NCBI RefSeq assembly: GCF_014529535.1 | Contig: NW_023503555.1 | Span: 7,502,001 to 7,566,000, forward strand | Source of the DNA: Bradysia coprophila | Taxonomy: Eukaryota > Arthropoda > Insecta > Diptera > Sciaridae | Direction: 5' to 3' | DNA length: 64,000 nucleotides | In this document: piece by piece, positions 23,100 through 38,100 of the stretch | Layout of the letters: each line of letters starts with the position of its first letter | Numbering within the stretch: the first letter of the stretch is position 1 | The notes under the pieces: model-generated | The model's input: the letters and a program-made list of their open reading frames with translations, nothing else | Databases searched by the model: none | Told to the model about the DNA's origin: nothing | Made by a program: the position numbers and the translations under genes

Positions 23100-24010
23100 T
23101 TCAACACAAAAACAAATTCATTAATAGGATAGGTTTAGCAGCAGCACCATTTTATCTAAAGGGAAGGGCTTTTTGCTCCAATGTAATAGATTTCGTAGAA
23201 TTATATTACATTTCACCATAAAATTATTAAATAATCTGAGAGCTCTATAGGTAAATGTCTGTAAACTAAATCTCGAATGTAATAGATTTGTGTACAATTC
23301 TATTACATTTCTAGTACTTCTCGTCATAAAATTTCTAATGTCAGTGCTCTATTTTTTAACTTCACAGCGATTACATTTCATGGATATTTCCCCAGAGTGA
23401 AGTTATTTAGAAAATAAGGGTTTCCTATTAGGAGAATGATGTTTAAAAACTAAGTGTGATCTCTCCTAACTTACTATCTTTTAGCACAGTTTGTCATAAA
23501 ATCACTGATGCCGTGACTCTTATTTTCGTGTGAACCAACTTCATTTTTATGACTATTTCTCTGTGATGACAAAAGTTGCTTCACCTGAAAATAAGCGCCA
23601 GCGAAAGAAGTACTACGAAAAAAATGTGTCGCCTCTACAGGTCAGCCGACTCTTAGAATTTTTCTTTTGACCAAAATTAGTGCTATAACATTCCATGGCT
23701 CTTTACCAGAGTGAAGGTATTTCACCAAAAAAAAGTGCATAGAATGAAGGACTGGGGAAAAAAATGTTGGCGCCTCTTAAGGCCAACGAAGGTTTCCTAT
23801 TGTGGATAACGATAACTATAGAAATAGTCTGGTATATTTCACTAACGGAGCGACAGAATGTAAAACGTCACTTTTAGGTTAGGTTTTTTGTTTGGAGGAC
23901 TGGTCAGACTCGTTGTGCTTTGCATCTCTAACGCAGCCTCAGTTTTCACAGTTCGAGTTCCAGGTCAGACTTTTAATTCGTAAAATTTAATATCTCATTA
24001 AAATTTTCTA
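23100..24010. repeat. Dispersed repeat with GCGCCTCTACAGGCCAACCGACT-like motif
   Basis: The segment AGGAGAATGATGTTTAAAAAC, CTCTTATTTTCGTGTGAACC, and GTCGCCTCTACAGGTCAGCC recurs in the same order at 43085-43320. A fragment in reverse occurs at 35690-35880. No protein frame is conserved between the copies, so it is probably a non-coding or decayed transposon family. Confidence 0.5.
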
Positions 24011-25011
24011 AAAATTCATGAAATTTCTTCAAAATTTCCTGATTTTACTGAACTTTTAATGAAGTGAATTATGCTGTTGTTGGGATACCTCATTGAAACG
24101 GAAATTTTAATGTTTATGCCGGTATATTTCGTGTCTACTAATGAACTAAAAAATTATTTGTTAACAAAACAATCCTTTGAGAATTGTTTAAAAAAGTCTC
24201 TTCATCTCGGCTTCGCCTCGAACCATTTCTCGAACATGTAGCATAAAATACTATAAAATCGAAGAAAATCCTCAAAACTCAAATAGGAAATCCTTGAAAA
24301 TCACTGACAATCAAATATTTGCACCTCGTTTAAATCTACTTTGATGAATCTCTTTCCCATATAATAAGCATTGGAACATGCATGCACCTAGTTGGTAGCG
24401 ATCCTTAGCCTCAACCTCATCAATTCCCCTTCAAAACCTAATATCTCCAGTTTACATATCGGCCTTGTCCGTTGGAATTCGTAGCAAATGTTTCTGGGAA
24501 CTTTCATTTCATTCACCCACTCTTCAGCACCAGTCTTTGGTTTCAATATTAGTTTAGAGTAGGAATTTTTTTTTTCGGATTTGGCGTTGTAGACTTGAAA
24601 GGGCCGGTGTTACTGAAATGCTAAATGAATATTTTTTGTGCGTTTTCTTTGTCCGTTGAGAGATGCTACTCATTCCATTGGAATAGGTAAGACATGAGAA
24701 GAAAAATGAAAGTTTCACTAGCAGGATAAGGAAGTGAACGTTGTTGAATGGTTGGCCTGAGATAGGAAAAAGAAAATTGATAGAAATGTCATTTAACGTA
24801 GATGATGCCTTCGCCCTCGGCTCGTGCTGAAAATGTTGCATTCGATAATAGTTATTTATGACATCGAGTCCGAAGTACTTTATTGTGTCATATTACACAT
24901 CGTGAGCCAAATCAAGTACTTCGCCCCGAGACTCATACAACGTTTTATGCAACAGAGGCATCTATAGTTCGCAGTTTTCGAATATTATGATCACGAGTTG
25001 TATAAAAACAA
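24011..25011. other. Intergenic, no gene seen
   Basis: Short frames only. A 95-codon minus-strand frame at 24554-24841 has no recognisable domain or supporting splice or polyadenylation context. Confidence 0.4.
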
Positions 25012-25221
25012 CTAGAAACTTTTGGATCATTCAGTGATGAAGCAAAATTATTCGTGAACCGATTAGGACCAATTTTAAATTCAAAGTCAGGAAATAAATA
25101 CGCGAAAACTTTTTTTATTAATAAAATTAGTTTGGCGATTCAAAGAGGAAATGTAGCTGCAATTTTAGGAACGATACCTCCAACAGCAAAGATGCAAGAG
25201 ATTTTTTATTTAAATGATTAG
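25012..25221 (+). pseudogene. LINE remnant: C-terminal end of a reverse-transcriptase polyprotein
   Basis: An unbroken 69-codon frame reads LETFGSFSDEAKLFVNRLGP, then, after a short gap, INKISLAIQRGNVAAILGT, and ends at TAG. The ETFG / AIQRGN / ILGT pattern is the conserved terminal block of many animal non-LTR retrotransposon polyproteins. Everything upstream is missing (an in-frame stop lies just before), as expected of a 5'-truncated copy. Remnants with the same block occur at 44613-44812 and 49674-49965. Confidence 0.75.
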
Positions 25222-25319
25222 ATTGTATAAAAATCCGATTTCACCGATTGTAAAAATTTTATCAGAAAATAAATAAAATTGAAAAAATAAAAACAAGTTT
25301 TCAACTGAACTTAAATAAG

Positions 25320-25450
25320 CGATGATCATTAGCTTATCTACTCTTAATAGAAAGTGCATGTTTGAAGTACAAGATTTCAATGTCAAAAATTCCATATCTA
25401 GTTTAAACAAAGGAAGTAACAGACTTAATGATTATTACGAGATCGTTTGT
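25320..25450. repeat. Fragment of the TACAGACGG MITE family
   Basis: Contains GTTTGAAGTACAAGATTTCA and AAGGAAGTAACAGACTTAAT with the usual spacing of about 50 bases, followed by TTATTACGAGATCG. No terminal repeats. Confidence 0.5.
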
Positions 25451-25776
25451 GTCCTTTTTGTTCCAAAACCGTGTTTCAAACAAAATGGTTTCGTACCAAA
25501 GAGGTCTCTTCGACAAGTGAGTCAAATCTCAAGTCTTTTGATTGGTGTCACTTATGTAAACCTTTTCGTGTTTTATTTTCATTCAAGTTGTAATTGATAA
25601 TATTGTAGTTTAGGGACAACATGGAAAACATTTTTCCAGTAATAGTCCCTACTGGAGTTTAACTCTACGTTTCATTCCGATTAAATCAAAAAACTTTGTC
25701 TATGAAATGCAAAAAAATGATGACAGGCGTTACTTGTTCTCATTTCTACGGGAAAGGTGTCTAAATGCTGCTGTTA

Positions 25777-25983
25777 ACCTGTTACAGACGGCTGACATCT
25801 GTTATCGACAACGAAAGCAATAATAAACGACAAACTTTGCCTAATGAGGTCTTCTATAGCAAAAATCATGTTCAAAACAAATGAAGTAAAAGATTTCTGA
25901 AATCAATCCCTAAAAATCTTCGATCAAATGAAGTTATAGATCAGATAGTAAAACTGTTAATATGCTTGCCGTATGTGACAGGA
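25777..25983. mobile_element. MITE, second well-preserved copy of the TACAGACGG family
   Basis: The ends ACCTGTTACAGACGGC and GCCGTATGTGACAGG form an inverted repeat with one or two mismatches. The interior closely matches 19378-19595 (CATCTGTTATCGACAACGAA, AAACAAATGAAGTAAAAGAT, TCAAATGAAGTTATAGAT). Confidence 0.85.
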
Positions 25984-26742
25984 TCAATTGAAAATAAAAA
26001 TTTGTACAATATAATGAAACTGGTTGAACCAAAGAGGAATGCACCAAAAATAAATGTGTGAGACAAACCGATCAATGAACAGCACCAAAGCACAAATTAA
26101 TTAGTTTCTTCTCTTCCATTCTTCTTCCTTTTTTATAGTTTGTTTTGGGCTTTAAAGTTAGGTAAATTTTCATTTCTTTTCTTAAAAATTCAATTTGAAC
26201 AATAATTTTGTGCTGTTTTCGGTTGTATTAATCTTGTTTTTACCGTTTTTTTTTACCTTTTACGTAATTTTAAATGTTTAATGCATTTTATCTCATACAA
26301 AATTAGAATTATAGAATTTTTGTTTGTTACTGTTATTTTCTCTCATTTATTTACTTTTTTCTTTAAATTTCTTTGTCTTCACTAAAATTACATGAAACAT
26401 GATTGGTTGGTTGCAAGTATCTAGGATTTTTGCTTATTTTTTTTATTTTTTTATATAATTACTAGTTTTTTTTAATTTTTTCTTGTTTTTCATTTTTTTT
26501 GGCTAATTTTTTACCTATATAAATATTAATTTAATTTATTGTATAGACACGACGACAATGACCATATCAGTGAAATGTTTGTGATGTATCTGCAAAATGC
26601 GATTCAATTAATCAACAGAAGAAGTACACACACAGATTTTTTGTTTGTTTGTTTCTATTTTACTAATTTCTTTCGGCAACAGTAAAATTTACAAGAGGAC
26701 ACTCGAGGGGACACAGAAACTTTCGCTATGAATTAATATTCG
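25984..26742. other. AT-rich intergenic stretch, no gene seen
   Basis: Long T-rich runs, no coding frame of note. Confidence 0.5.
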
Positions 26743-27148
26743 GAATGGGTAGGAATCCGAACATGATTTCGACCCGAACTTGAACTAAAATTTCAGGTTC
26801 AACCCGAACTTAACCTGAAACTTTCCGAACCAGAGCCGAAACCGAGCCTGGACAATTCCTTTCGAGTTTGACTCGAAACTAACCTGAACCCGAAATCTTC
26901 AGGTTAGATCAGGTCAAGTTCGGGTAACCCGAAATATTTCGCTGGAAGTTGTGAGTTCTGGTTCAGGCTCCGTAAAATTTCAGGTTCAGGTCAGGTTCGC
27001 GTCAAATCCGAAAGTTAAAATTCAGGTTCGGTTCTACAATCAACTCAGGTTCTGGTGGAACCCAAAATCGAAAATTTCAGGCTCAGGTCAAGTTCGGGTT
27101 GAAATATGGTTCGGGGTAACCGGGAAACAGGCCAACCCGATCCGAGCT
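26743..27148. repeat. Large fold-back built of degenerate CCGAAC / GGTTCGG motifs
   Basis: The left half repeats CCCGAACTT and ACCTGAA motifs. The right half repeats the complements (TTCAGGTTC, GGTTCGGGTT). The outermost CGGAATGGGTAGG and CCAACCCGATCCG are also inverted. A 102-codon plus-strand frame over it (FQVQVRF, KIQVRFY) is the repeat read as protein. Architecture matches 48537-49000, although the motif differs. Confidence 0.75.
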
Positions 27149-28685
27149 TTACTTGAAGGTACTGATTTAATAAATACAAAAAATTGGGGAAATACTGGGT
27201 CCGGTCACATTATTAATAGCTTTTGTACTGCTGCTGATCTGTCCACAATAACTTTTTGAAATTGTGCGGCTAAACATACAGAGCCCTTTCGTTCAAACCG
27301 ATAAAGAAACCACAAAGGGTATCTGTGAAAATCTCTTCGAATATTCTTTGCTTTCAGTTTTAGGATTATTCATCGTTAACTGCTCGACAATAAATATGTT
27401 GGGTGTTTGTTAGCTGAGCACTAAAGCGAGACGGAAGGGATCCATAAAAAATTCTTCAGATCAAAGTTCTCAGGCTAAACGTAAGAAAATTATTGAGAGT
27501 TGTACCGACAGGACTGGGAATCTGCTTTCAGATTTCATATAAAATCGGCGCTCTTAAAATGGGTTACATTCAGCTGTGTACAAGTTGAATATTTCGGTCA
27601 TTCCTTAAAAAATCAACGTAAAGAAGTGGAGAGCGATTTCTGGGAGAGAAAATTATTTCATATGTTATCGACACCGACGGCAAATATAAGCAATGAGTTC
27701 TTGCTCGTATCGCCTTATATATAGCGAAATGTAAGTTAAAACAAATGAAGTAATAGATTTGACTTCAATCTGTTGAAAATACTTGGTCCAAAAGAAGTAA
27801 TAGATTCGATAACTGTCCTAATGATACGCGTGCTGCCTGTGAATAAGTATATGCCGATAGTCACACATAGTAAGGACGAGGACAACGGTGAATATGTCAA
27901 TAGTATGAAATACATCGTAAGACTCAATTTTTTGTAAATGAAAATTGGAGTGATTAAGAAAGAAAACTACCGATTTATGGCGCTAAAAAGCTACAATGCT
28001 CTACATCTAGATGACTATCACTCCTCTTCAATCATAACGTAAAGTAGATCAAACGAATATTTAAAAACGAAATGGAAAACTGGACGAGTCGTTGATTAAC
28101 CAAAATTAAAAATTCTAAAACGAATTGACTGGCAAATTATTGCAATGATGGGAGTCGGACCTCTGCATTATCTCGCAGAATATTGCTTTTACTGCTCGAC
28201 AGATTAGAAGAATAAAACAACTAAAAGATTAGACAAAAAAAGAAACTGTCCGGTTTTGAGCGGTTCAGACATTTATGATGATGATTGTTCGTATCTCTTA
28301 ACTTTGAAGATTGAGGCTTATCTCAGTGAATGTTTCATTCGTGTAGCTCTTGAAAACGAGATTAGCAAGAAATAATTTGATTGAGTGGTTGTCCCCAGAC
28401 GAAAGAGAGTCTCTCAAATCTACCGCTTCTGTTCACTAACAATTCGGATCCCAAATCAGAAATTACGCGGAATCATCACAGACTATGTAGAATATATGTC
28501 CCCACTTTCTCTCAATCTCGCTCACTCTAGCTCTCTTTGTAATTAGACATTTCAGATACATCGAAATTTACACGTTACAAAATATTCATATTCCGATGAA
28601 AAAATCACATTGATTAAAATACAAATCACTTCCTATCCATCCAGCTTCTTAATGATTATATTGCAATTGTGGTTGTGGTACTCAC
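27149..28685. other. Gs-alpha 3' flank; one MITE copy, otherwise nothing seen
   Basis: Holds a degenerate TACAGACGG-family copy at 27661-27845 (TGTTATCGACACCGACGGCA, AAACAAATGAAGTAATAGAT, AAGAAGTAATAGATTCGATA, CTGCCTGTGA). The 3' UTR of the minus-strand Gs-alpha gene should extend into the upper part, but I found no convincing AATAAA. Confidence 0.5.
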
Positions 28686-32155
<3,470 letters not shown>

Positions 32156-35100
32156 AGCAGTCCACGAAGCCCACCAACAGGTGGCTCCGCCTTCGTGTGG
32201 TGTGTCGGGAGACTCGGCCCCCCTTGTTTCACCGTTATGAGCCAGTCTTGAACTAGGTGCCAAAGTACACGAACGCCGTATTTCCGAGCGTTTATTTTCC
32301 TTAGCTTCAATGGAATGGAAATGTGTTGAGAACGGTGTTTGGTTTGTCACTGGTTGGAATGGATGCCAAAAATGGTTGTGATCGGCAGATGATTTTTGGC
32401 GTGTTGTTTGGGATGCCAAATACTTGCATTTAGCAGTACTCGGTCGTCAGTATATGTGTATATTTGTGCTTTTGGTTGTCAGTCACCTGAGTCACCCGTG
32501 AATGTGGTCACATTAGAGGATTACTTCGCCTGATCCATCCATCTATGTTGTCGCATCTGAAAATTTAAGTTTGAGTTTAGTCCTTGTTTCTATGTGGAAA
32601 ATTGTGATAATGTTGGGAATGTTAATGGTCTAAAAAGTACTGACAAAATGACAAAAATATTCAGTTGAGTGGAGTTTAAGTGGAGTTATGTTGAGGTAGC
32701 ACACAGTGACTGTTTTTGGTTGAACATTTCTCCACATTTTCTTGAATTTTTCAATTTTTCCCGAATTCTAGAAAATTATGGGAAATCTAGAAAATTTTTG
32801 GGAAAATTCAAGAAAAGTTTTACCAAAAATAGTCCCTGTTTAGCAATGCTCGCAATCTATTAGGTGAAAATAACTAATTCGCTATATCGCTGCCAACCAT
32901 GGTTGCATCAGCAGCGTACCATCTTAACGTAAACAAAAGAACTCGATTTCTTTTCGACAATTTATGTCTATCTTCAACTAACTATTTCATTATTTGCCAC
33001 TTTAAATAGTCAAGAATTACAACAATGCTCGAAGAACAATTGGAACTGGCTACCATTCAATTCATACTTTCCCTTGATTGTGCTCAATCATCACATCGGT
33101 AACTTTAACAACTTTAAAATGAAAAGCATTTACGAACAAAAAGGAAACTCCAGAATCTCTTTTTTCAATGAAACCGATTCGCCAAGCCCTGTAAACACAC
33201 ACACACACATTTATAAAGACTTCGAATTGCATACCACTCTCGGACTTAACGTATTTATATCGACGAACTTCAACTAATTACATCTCAATGGAAATAGTTA
33301 CCGTTCCAACAGATTTTCACGGCAATTCAATTGTCCAATCAATGAAACTGGGAAGTTAATTAAGTTTATCTCATCCTGAACATTTGTTCGACATTACATC
33401 GTGTGTATTACGGTCGACAACTGGATAGAGATATATATCAAGTGTAAATTTAAGTGTATTCCATTCAAGGTGGTTTTTTTTCCTCTCTCTATCCAATAAA
33501 AACCGAAACCGAACCATTTTCGCTTTAGATTTGAAGATGTAAAGAAAGCGCAATAACAATTGATAAACAAATGAAAGCGTAATGAACACGAGTGGTGTAA
33601 TGAATAAGTTATGACTTTATTTTGGTCACGTCTTTCAATTATTTTATAGAGAAGAAAAATGTTGTATTACACCCGGACCTAGAGCTGTATGACACGGTCA
33701 TATATTGAATCGGAATGATTAATTTTACAATTGTTTAAAAATGAGAACCGACTTCCCTATCCAATGATTTTAAGTACTTTTACTAATAACAACCATTATG
33801 ATCATCGAAAGGACAGAATGTGCTATAGTCATACATATTCGCATGGTAAGGCGAAAGAATGTACCTATCAGGTGACTAAGAAGACTCGGAGCCAACATTC
33901 CTTCATGGTGCTCACAACCGGACTTTTGCTTCTACTTCTTTCTGATCGTGTTCTTTTTCTTCTCGATTTAATGTAGAAATATAGCCCGAAATCGAGTGGT
34001 GGAGTGGAATATGATTCAAATTCGATAAATTTTGTCGCTAACATTAAGAGCCATGGATACGTAGCTGAAATTCGAGTCTACATTTGGGCGTTTCGTATTG
34101 TATTTTCAGTACTAAAGTTTGTTCACATTACGACAAGACAGAGTTTTAAAAGAGAACAAATGTTCCCAGTCAATAAGGTGCGTCACAGTTTGTAACATTT
34201 TGTGCCAAAGTATCACAAACTGGAAAGTGATTGCAAACATCGATGTCTTTTGAAACTCCAAAAATTTTCAAATGCCTTTTATTGAAAAGTGTAAGACGAC
34301 AATCACCAACAGGCCAACCCAAATAGGCTATTTATCCTTAAAACACCACTCTGGGTAATAATATCTTCAGCTAGAGTAGGACTCAAACATTTATTCACAC
34401 AGCTCATTGTAAATGATCTCGCGCGGGTCGTGTCAATCATGTCATTCTTCCGTATACGGTTTGTTGAGTGCACCAAGCACACCAACAATCCATAGATTAT
34501 GCAGCTTGGGAACGCTTAGGAACGTTACTTTTATGCATTGAAGAAAAAGCCTATCCTATCACTTAGCCAATCCGTTCCTTTAATTTTTCATTAGCTCTTG
34601 AGCCTAAAATAAAATTCCACCCGAGTCGTTGAACAGAATTTTTGGTCTTACAATGAAACTTACGGAGTTCACGGACTGAAAAATCCAGGAATTCCCCATC
34701 TTCTTATTGTTTGTCCGGTTTTGTCAACCCCCATTCCCCCAAATCTGGACGTCGTTTATGGACACCATCCTACTCAAACAAAAGAAAGAACCTAAGGACC
34801 TAAAGAATCTTTGAATTGCAGCGAAGGTAGTGTCACTCAAAAAGGGAACTTAACTGAGAATGAAAACAATGAAAGAAAATGCTGAAAACAGTGTGGTTGA
34901 CGTTGAAAACTTTACGACAGAACTCCACTTAATAAATTGTTTCGAAATTGTCGTATGTTAAGGCAAATGAAGTGCTACTTTACAATCAAAATGTGGTGAG
35001 TTCATCTCAATTTTTGTGTTTTCATTATTTCCAATGCCAAAACGATGACACATGATAATAGAATACGATATTAAGCATAATGAGAATAAATGGCATCAGG

Positions 35101-38100
35101 CTGGTTTTTTCCATTATTGTCACTCTCTACCGTTACTATTCAATACAGCAACAGCAGATTATAAAGCGCCGATATATTTCTGGCTTATTGCAATTCCATT
35201 TTTAATTCAGTTAAATAAGACAAAGAAGAAATTTAGGTGGAACGCTTATTTGTCATTTATCTTTTACAGAGATAAAAATCCATTTTATTTCCGGTTAACT
35301 AAATAAGCGAAAAGTGTTTGCGCCAACTGATATGTCTCGTGAATCTAATATTAGTAAGAGAGAAGAAAAAACAACATCAAAGATCGAAAGTTCGGAGCAA
35401 TTTCGATAACATACACTTGGAGGCGAAGAATTATTTATTGTAACAATTTGCATATTACGTGTGCTGATGTGTTGATAGTGAGGGGGCAGTGGAATAAAAA
35501 CTGAAAATTTAAAAAAAATGTGCGAAAACGTTTTTATATCCAGGCGGATCAAAAACGACAGAATTTCTCACTTAAAACTGGCACGAGAAACGTTTTTCAT
35601 ATCCACATTTTCTCACCAATTTTAATGGTAATTTTTGACCATACCAGCCCGTTGCACTTTAAAAGTGCTATAAATTCTTTCAGTACTTCATTCGTTGCGC
35701 AATATTTTCTGGTGAAATAACTTCACTTTAGAAAATATCAATAAAATGCCATAGCAGTGAAGTTGGTGAAGTTGAAGAACAAAAAACTAGAGCGCTGATA
35801 TCAGTCATTTTATGACATTTATGACAAAATGTACTAAAATCTATTACATTTGAGCTTTATTCTCCAAACCGCATTTCCCTATTATCAAACATCAACAAGT
35901 CATTCTTCCTGATCACAATACCTAGCGAGCAAATCAGCAAATACGCAAGGAACTTACAGTCCGGATAATAGCGGCAGAGTCGAAATTCTGCTTGATTTTT
36001 GCAAATGGTTCCGGGTGGTTCCCGTGGTCCAATCGAAAAGTGATGTATGGAAGGTGCCCCTTATTTTTGATAATGAACAAGTCCGTAGAGTGTGTGTTGT
36101 TCGTATTGAGGCTATTTAAGTCCGACTAATTAAGTCATTTACTTCACCTTCAAAGATGTCAATGTAAGATTCATGATTTTTCTAATCGAAATCGGTGATC
36201 ATCTAATATCATTGGACGATTCGCCAACTCTATGCGATTACCTATGTCTAAATCTAGTACTTCGAGTTAGATACATTTAAGACAAGTACGATGAAACATT
36301 GAATCAGAAATAAGTTTCAAAAGCCCAAATAGGGCGGCTATAATGATCTTAAGGTACTTGAAATTTGTCGTAGTTAACTTAAATGATATTCTTGCAACGA
36401 GACCTGCAGGTTATCTTCATAACTTCATATCTACACCTGTATGAAATATTTCGAAGAGTCCGATGAATATGCTCACTTCATAACTTCACTAATACTCCTC
36501 CAATTTCCTTGGACTGTGGCGTTGATATAAAATTACGAATAAAACCTGTAGGACAGGACTACGCTATTCACACATCAACGGTAACATAACGTCCTACTTC
36601 ACAAATAATTCAATTTCTTTAGTCGAAAAACTCTGATGGAACCAATTTTTGTTTATCCCAAAATTATTAATCAATGGAAATCAAGACGAGAGTTCCGAAC
36701 AAAAGTCGTAGACATATACTGTCCTAAAACTACACAAAACATTACCAGAAGATACAATGGACCCATTATTTGAAAATGGAAAACATTTTGTGAAGATATA
36801 TAAAAGCCTGAGGGTGTACTTGAACAGCAGACTGCTACACTTTTATAACCGCCACAACACCGCCAACATCGAATATAATAATTATTTTAATTTGCTATTC
36901 ATTCAAACATTATTATTATGTATAATAAACGACTAAATCTGCCACGATAAGTAAAAAGGCGAAACTTATGCGCATTTATATTAACATGATTAGCGTAAGT
37001 TTCTTCGCTTCCTTGTAACACGGTAGAAATGCAAAACAATTGGCACCGTTTCACACGTGGAATGGGGGCGAGCTGTTTTTTGATAACCGCAATCGAGTAA
37101 TAAATAAATTTCACGCACATTTTGATAAGGCAATTTTGTGCAGAACTAAAAGTATCTTTTTTTATGATAGTGAAGTTTGTCGACAGCATCAGATTCTCTC
37201 ATTGAGAAATGGCGATTTCCCCAAGATTCTTATCCCAGATTCTTAAGATCAGTAATATTAATGTGGCTTTCGTTACATACGAATCGAAACACCATAAGCA
37301 TCTCTCAAATCCCATAAAGAGTTCCGTCTCTTTTCTTTTGAATAAACGATTTCATTCTTTAGAGATTCATTTTGCACGCACAAAAATGTGAGAAAAATTC
37401 AGAATCCCTAAATCATCCACAGAGAAGCAATGTGGAAAACGTTAATGCTCAGCCGTTTCTGCATCTCCACATTTATCGTAGGTAGGTGAGTCCCTATAAA
37501 GCCTATCAAATTTATCAAAGCCATATGGTAATTTATAAGGATATCCCTGAGTCTCCTAATGTCTCTTCTACTAAGAGACAGAGATTTTTTTGAGAACCTT
37601 GGGTAGTCCGTGATGCAGTTTTTTGTTTGCCTAGCAATGCGGTTCTACACTCCTTTTTAAAGGTTTCCTCTTTCCATTGGTTGATGAAAGCGTCGAGAGT
37701 GATATTGGAATTTCTGGGTCAGGACCATTCAACGGAGTGCTCGATGCTGATCTAGCCAGCCCGTTTGCTATTTCGTTGCCTTGTTAAAAAGCTTAAATCT
37801 TTAAACGCATATCAATATCCATACTCCATTAAACACTCTGAGAGTAGTACAGCAAAAGATAGATGAAGTGACAATGTAACAGAGAGTCTAAAACTACTAG
37901 CAGTGAAGAACTGGCCGAATTTCAAGTACAAGAAGTAGAAGTAATATCTACGAATAAGACTGAGCACTCCGTGAGCGATTCAGATTAGTAAATATTTGCA
38001 TTTGTGATAGAATCATTTCATCCAATACATAGAACTGATCCTAGCATTAACACAGAAAATATTTGGAGGCTAATAAGAAGAAGCTTTGCAGTTCTTCGTT

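Noticed and set aside
26951-27259. 102-codon plus-strand frame
   Set aside because: Its sequence is the translated GGTTCGG fold-back array, with no independent coding signal.
32156-32419. In-frame open extension upstream of the Gs-alpha ATG, suggesting an XL-alpha-s-like long isoform
   Set aside because: The upstream frame is open for almost 90 codons but contains no ATG before MGCFGS, and a stop lies just beyond. It is most likely 5' UTR.
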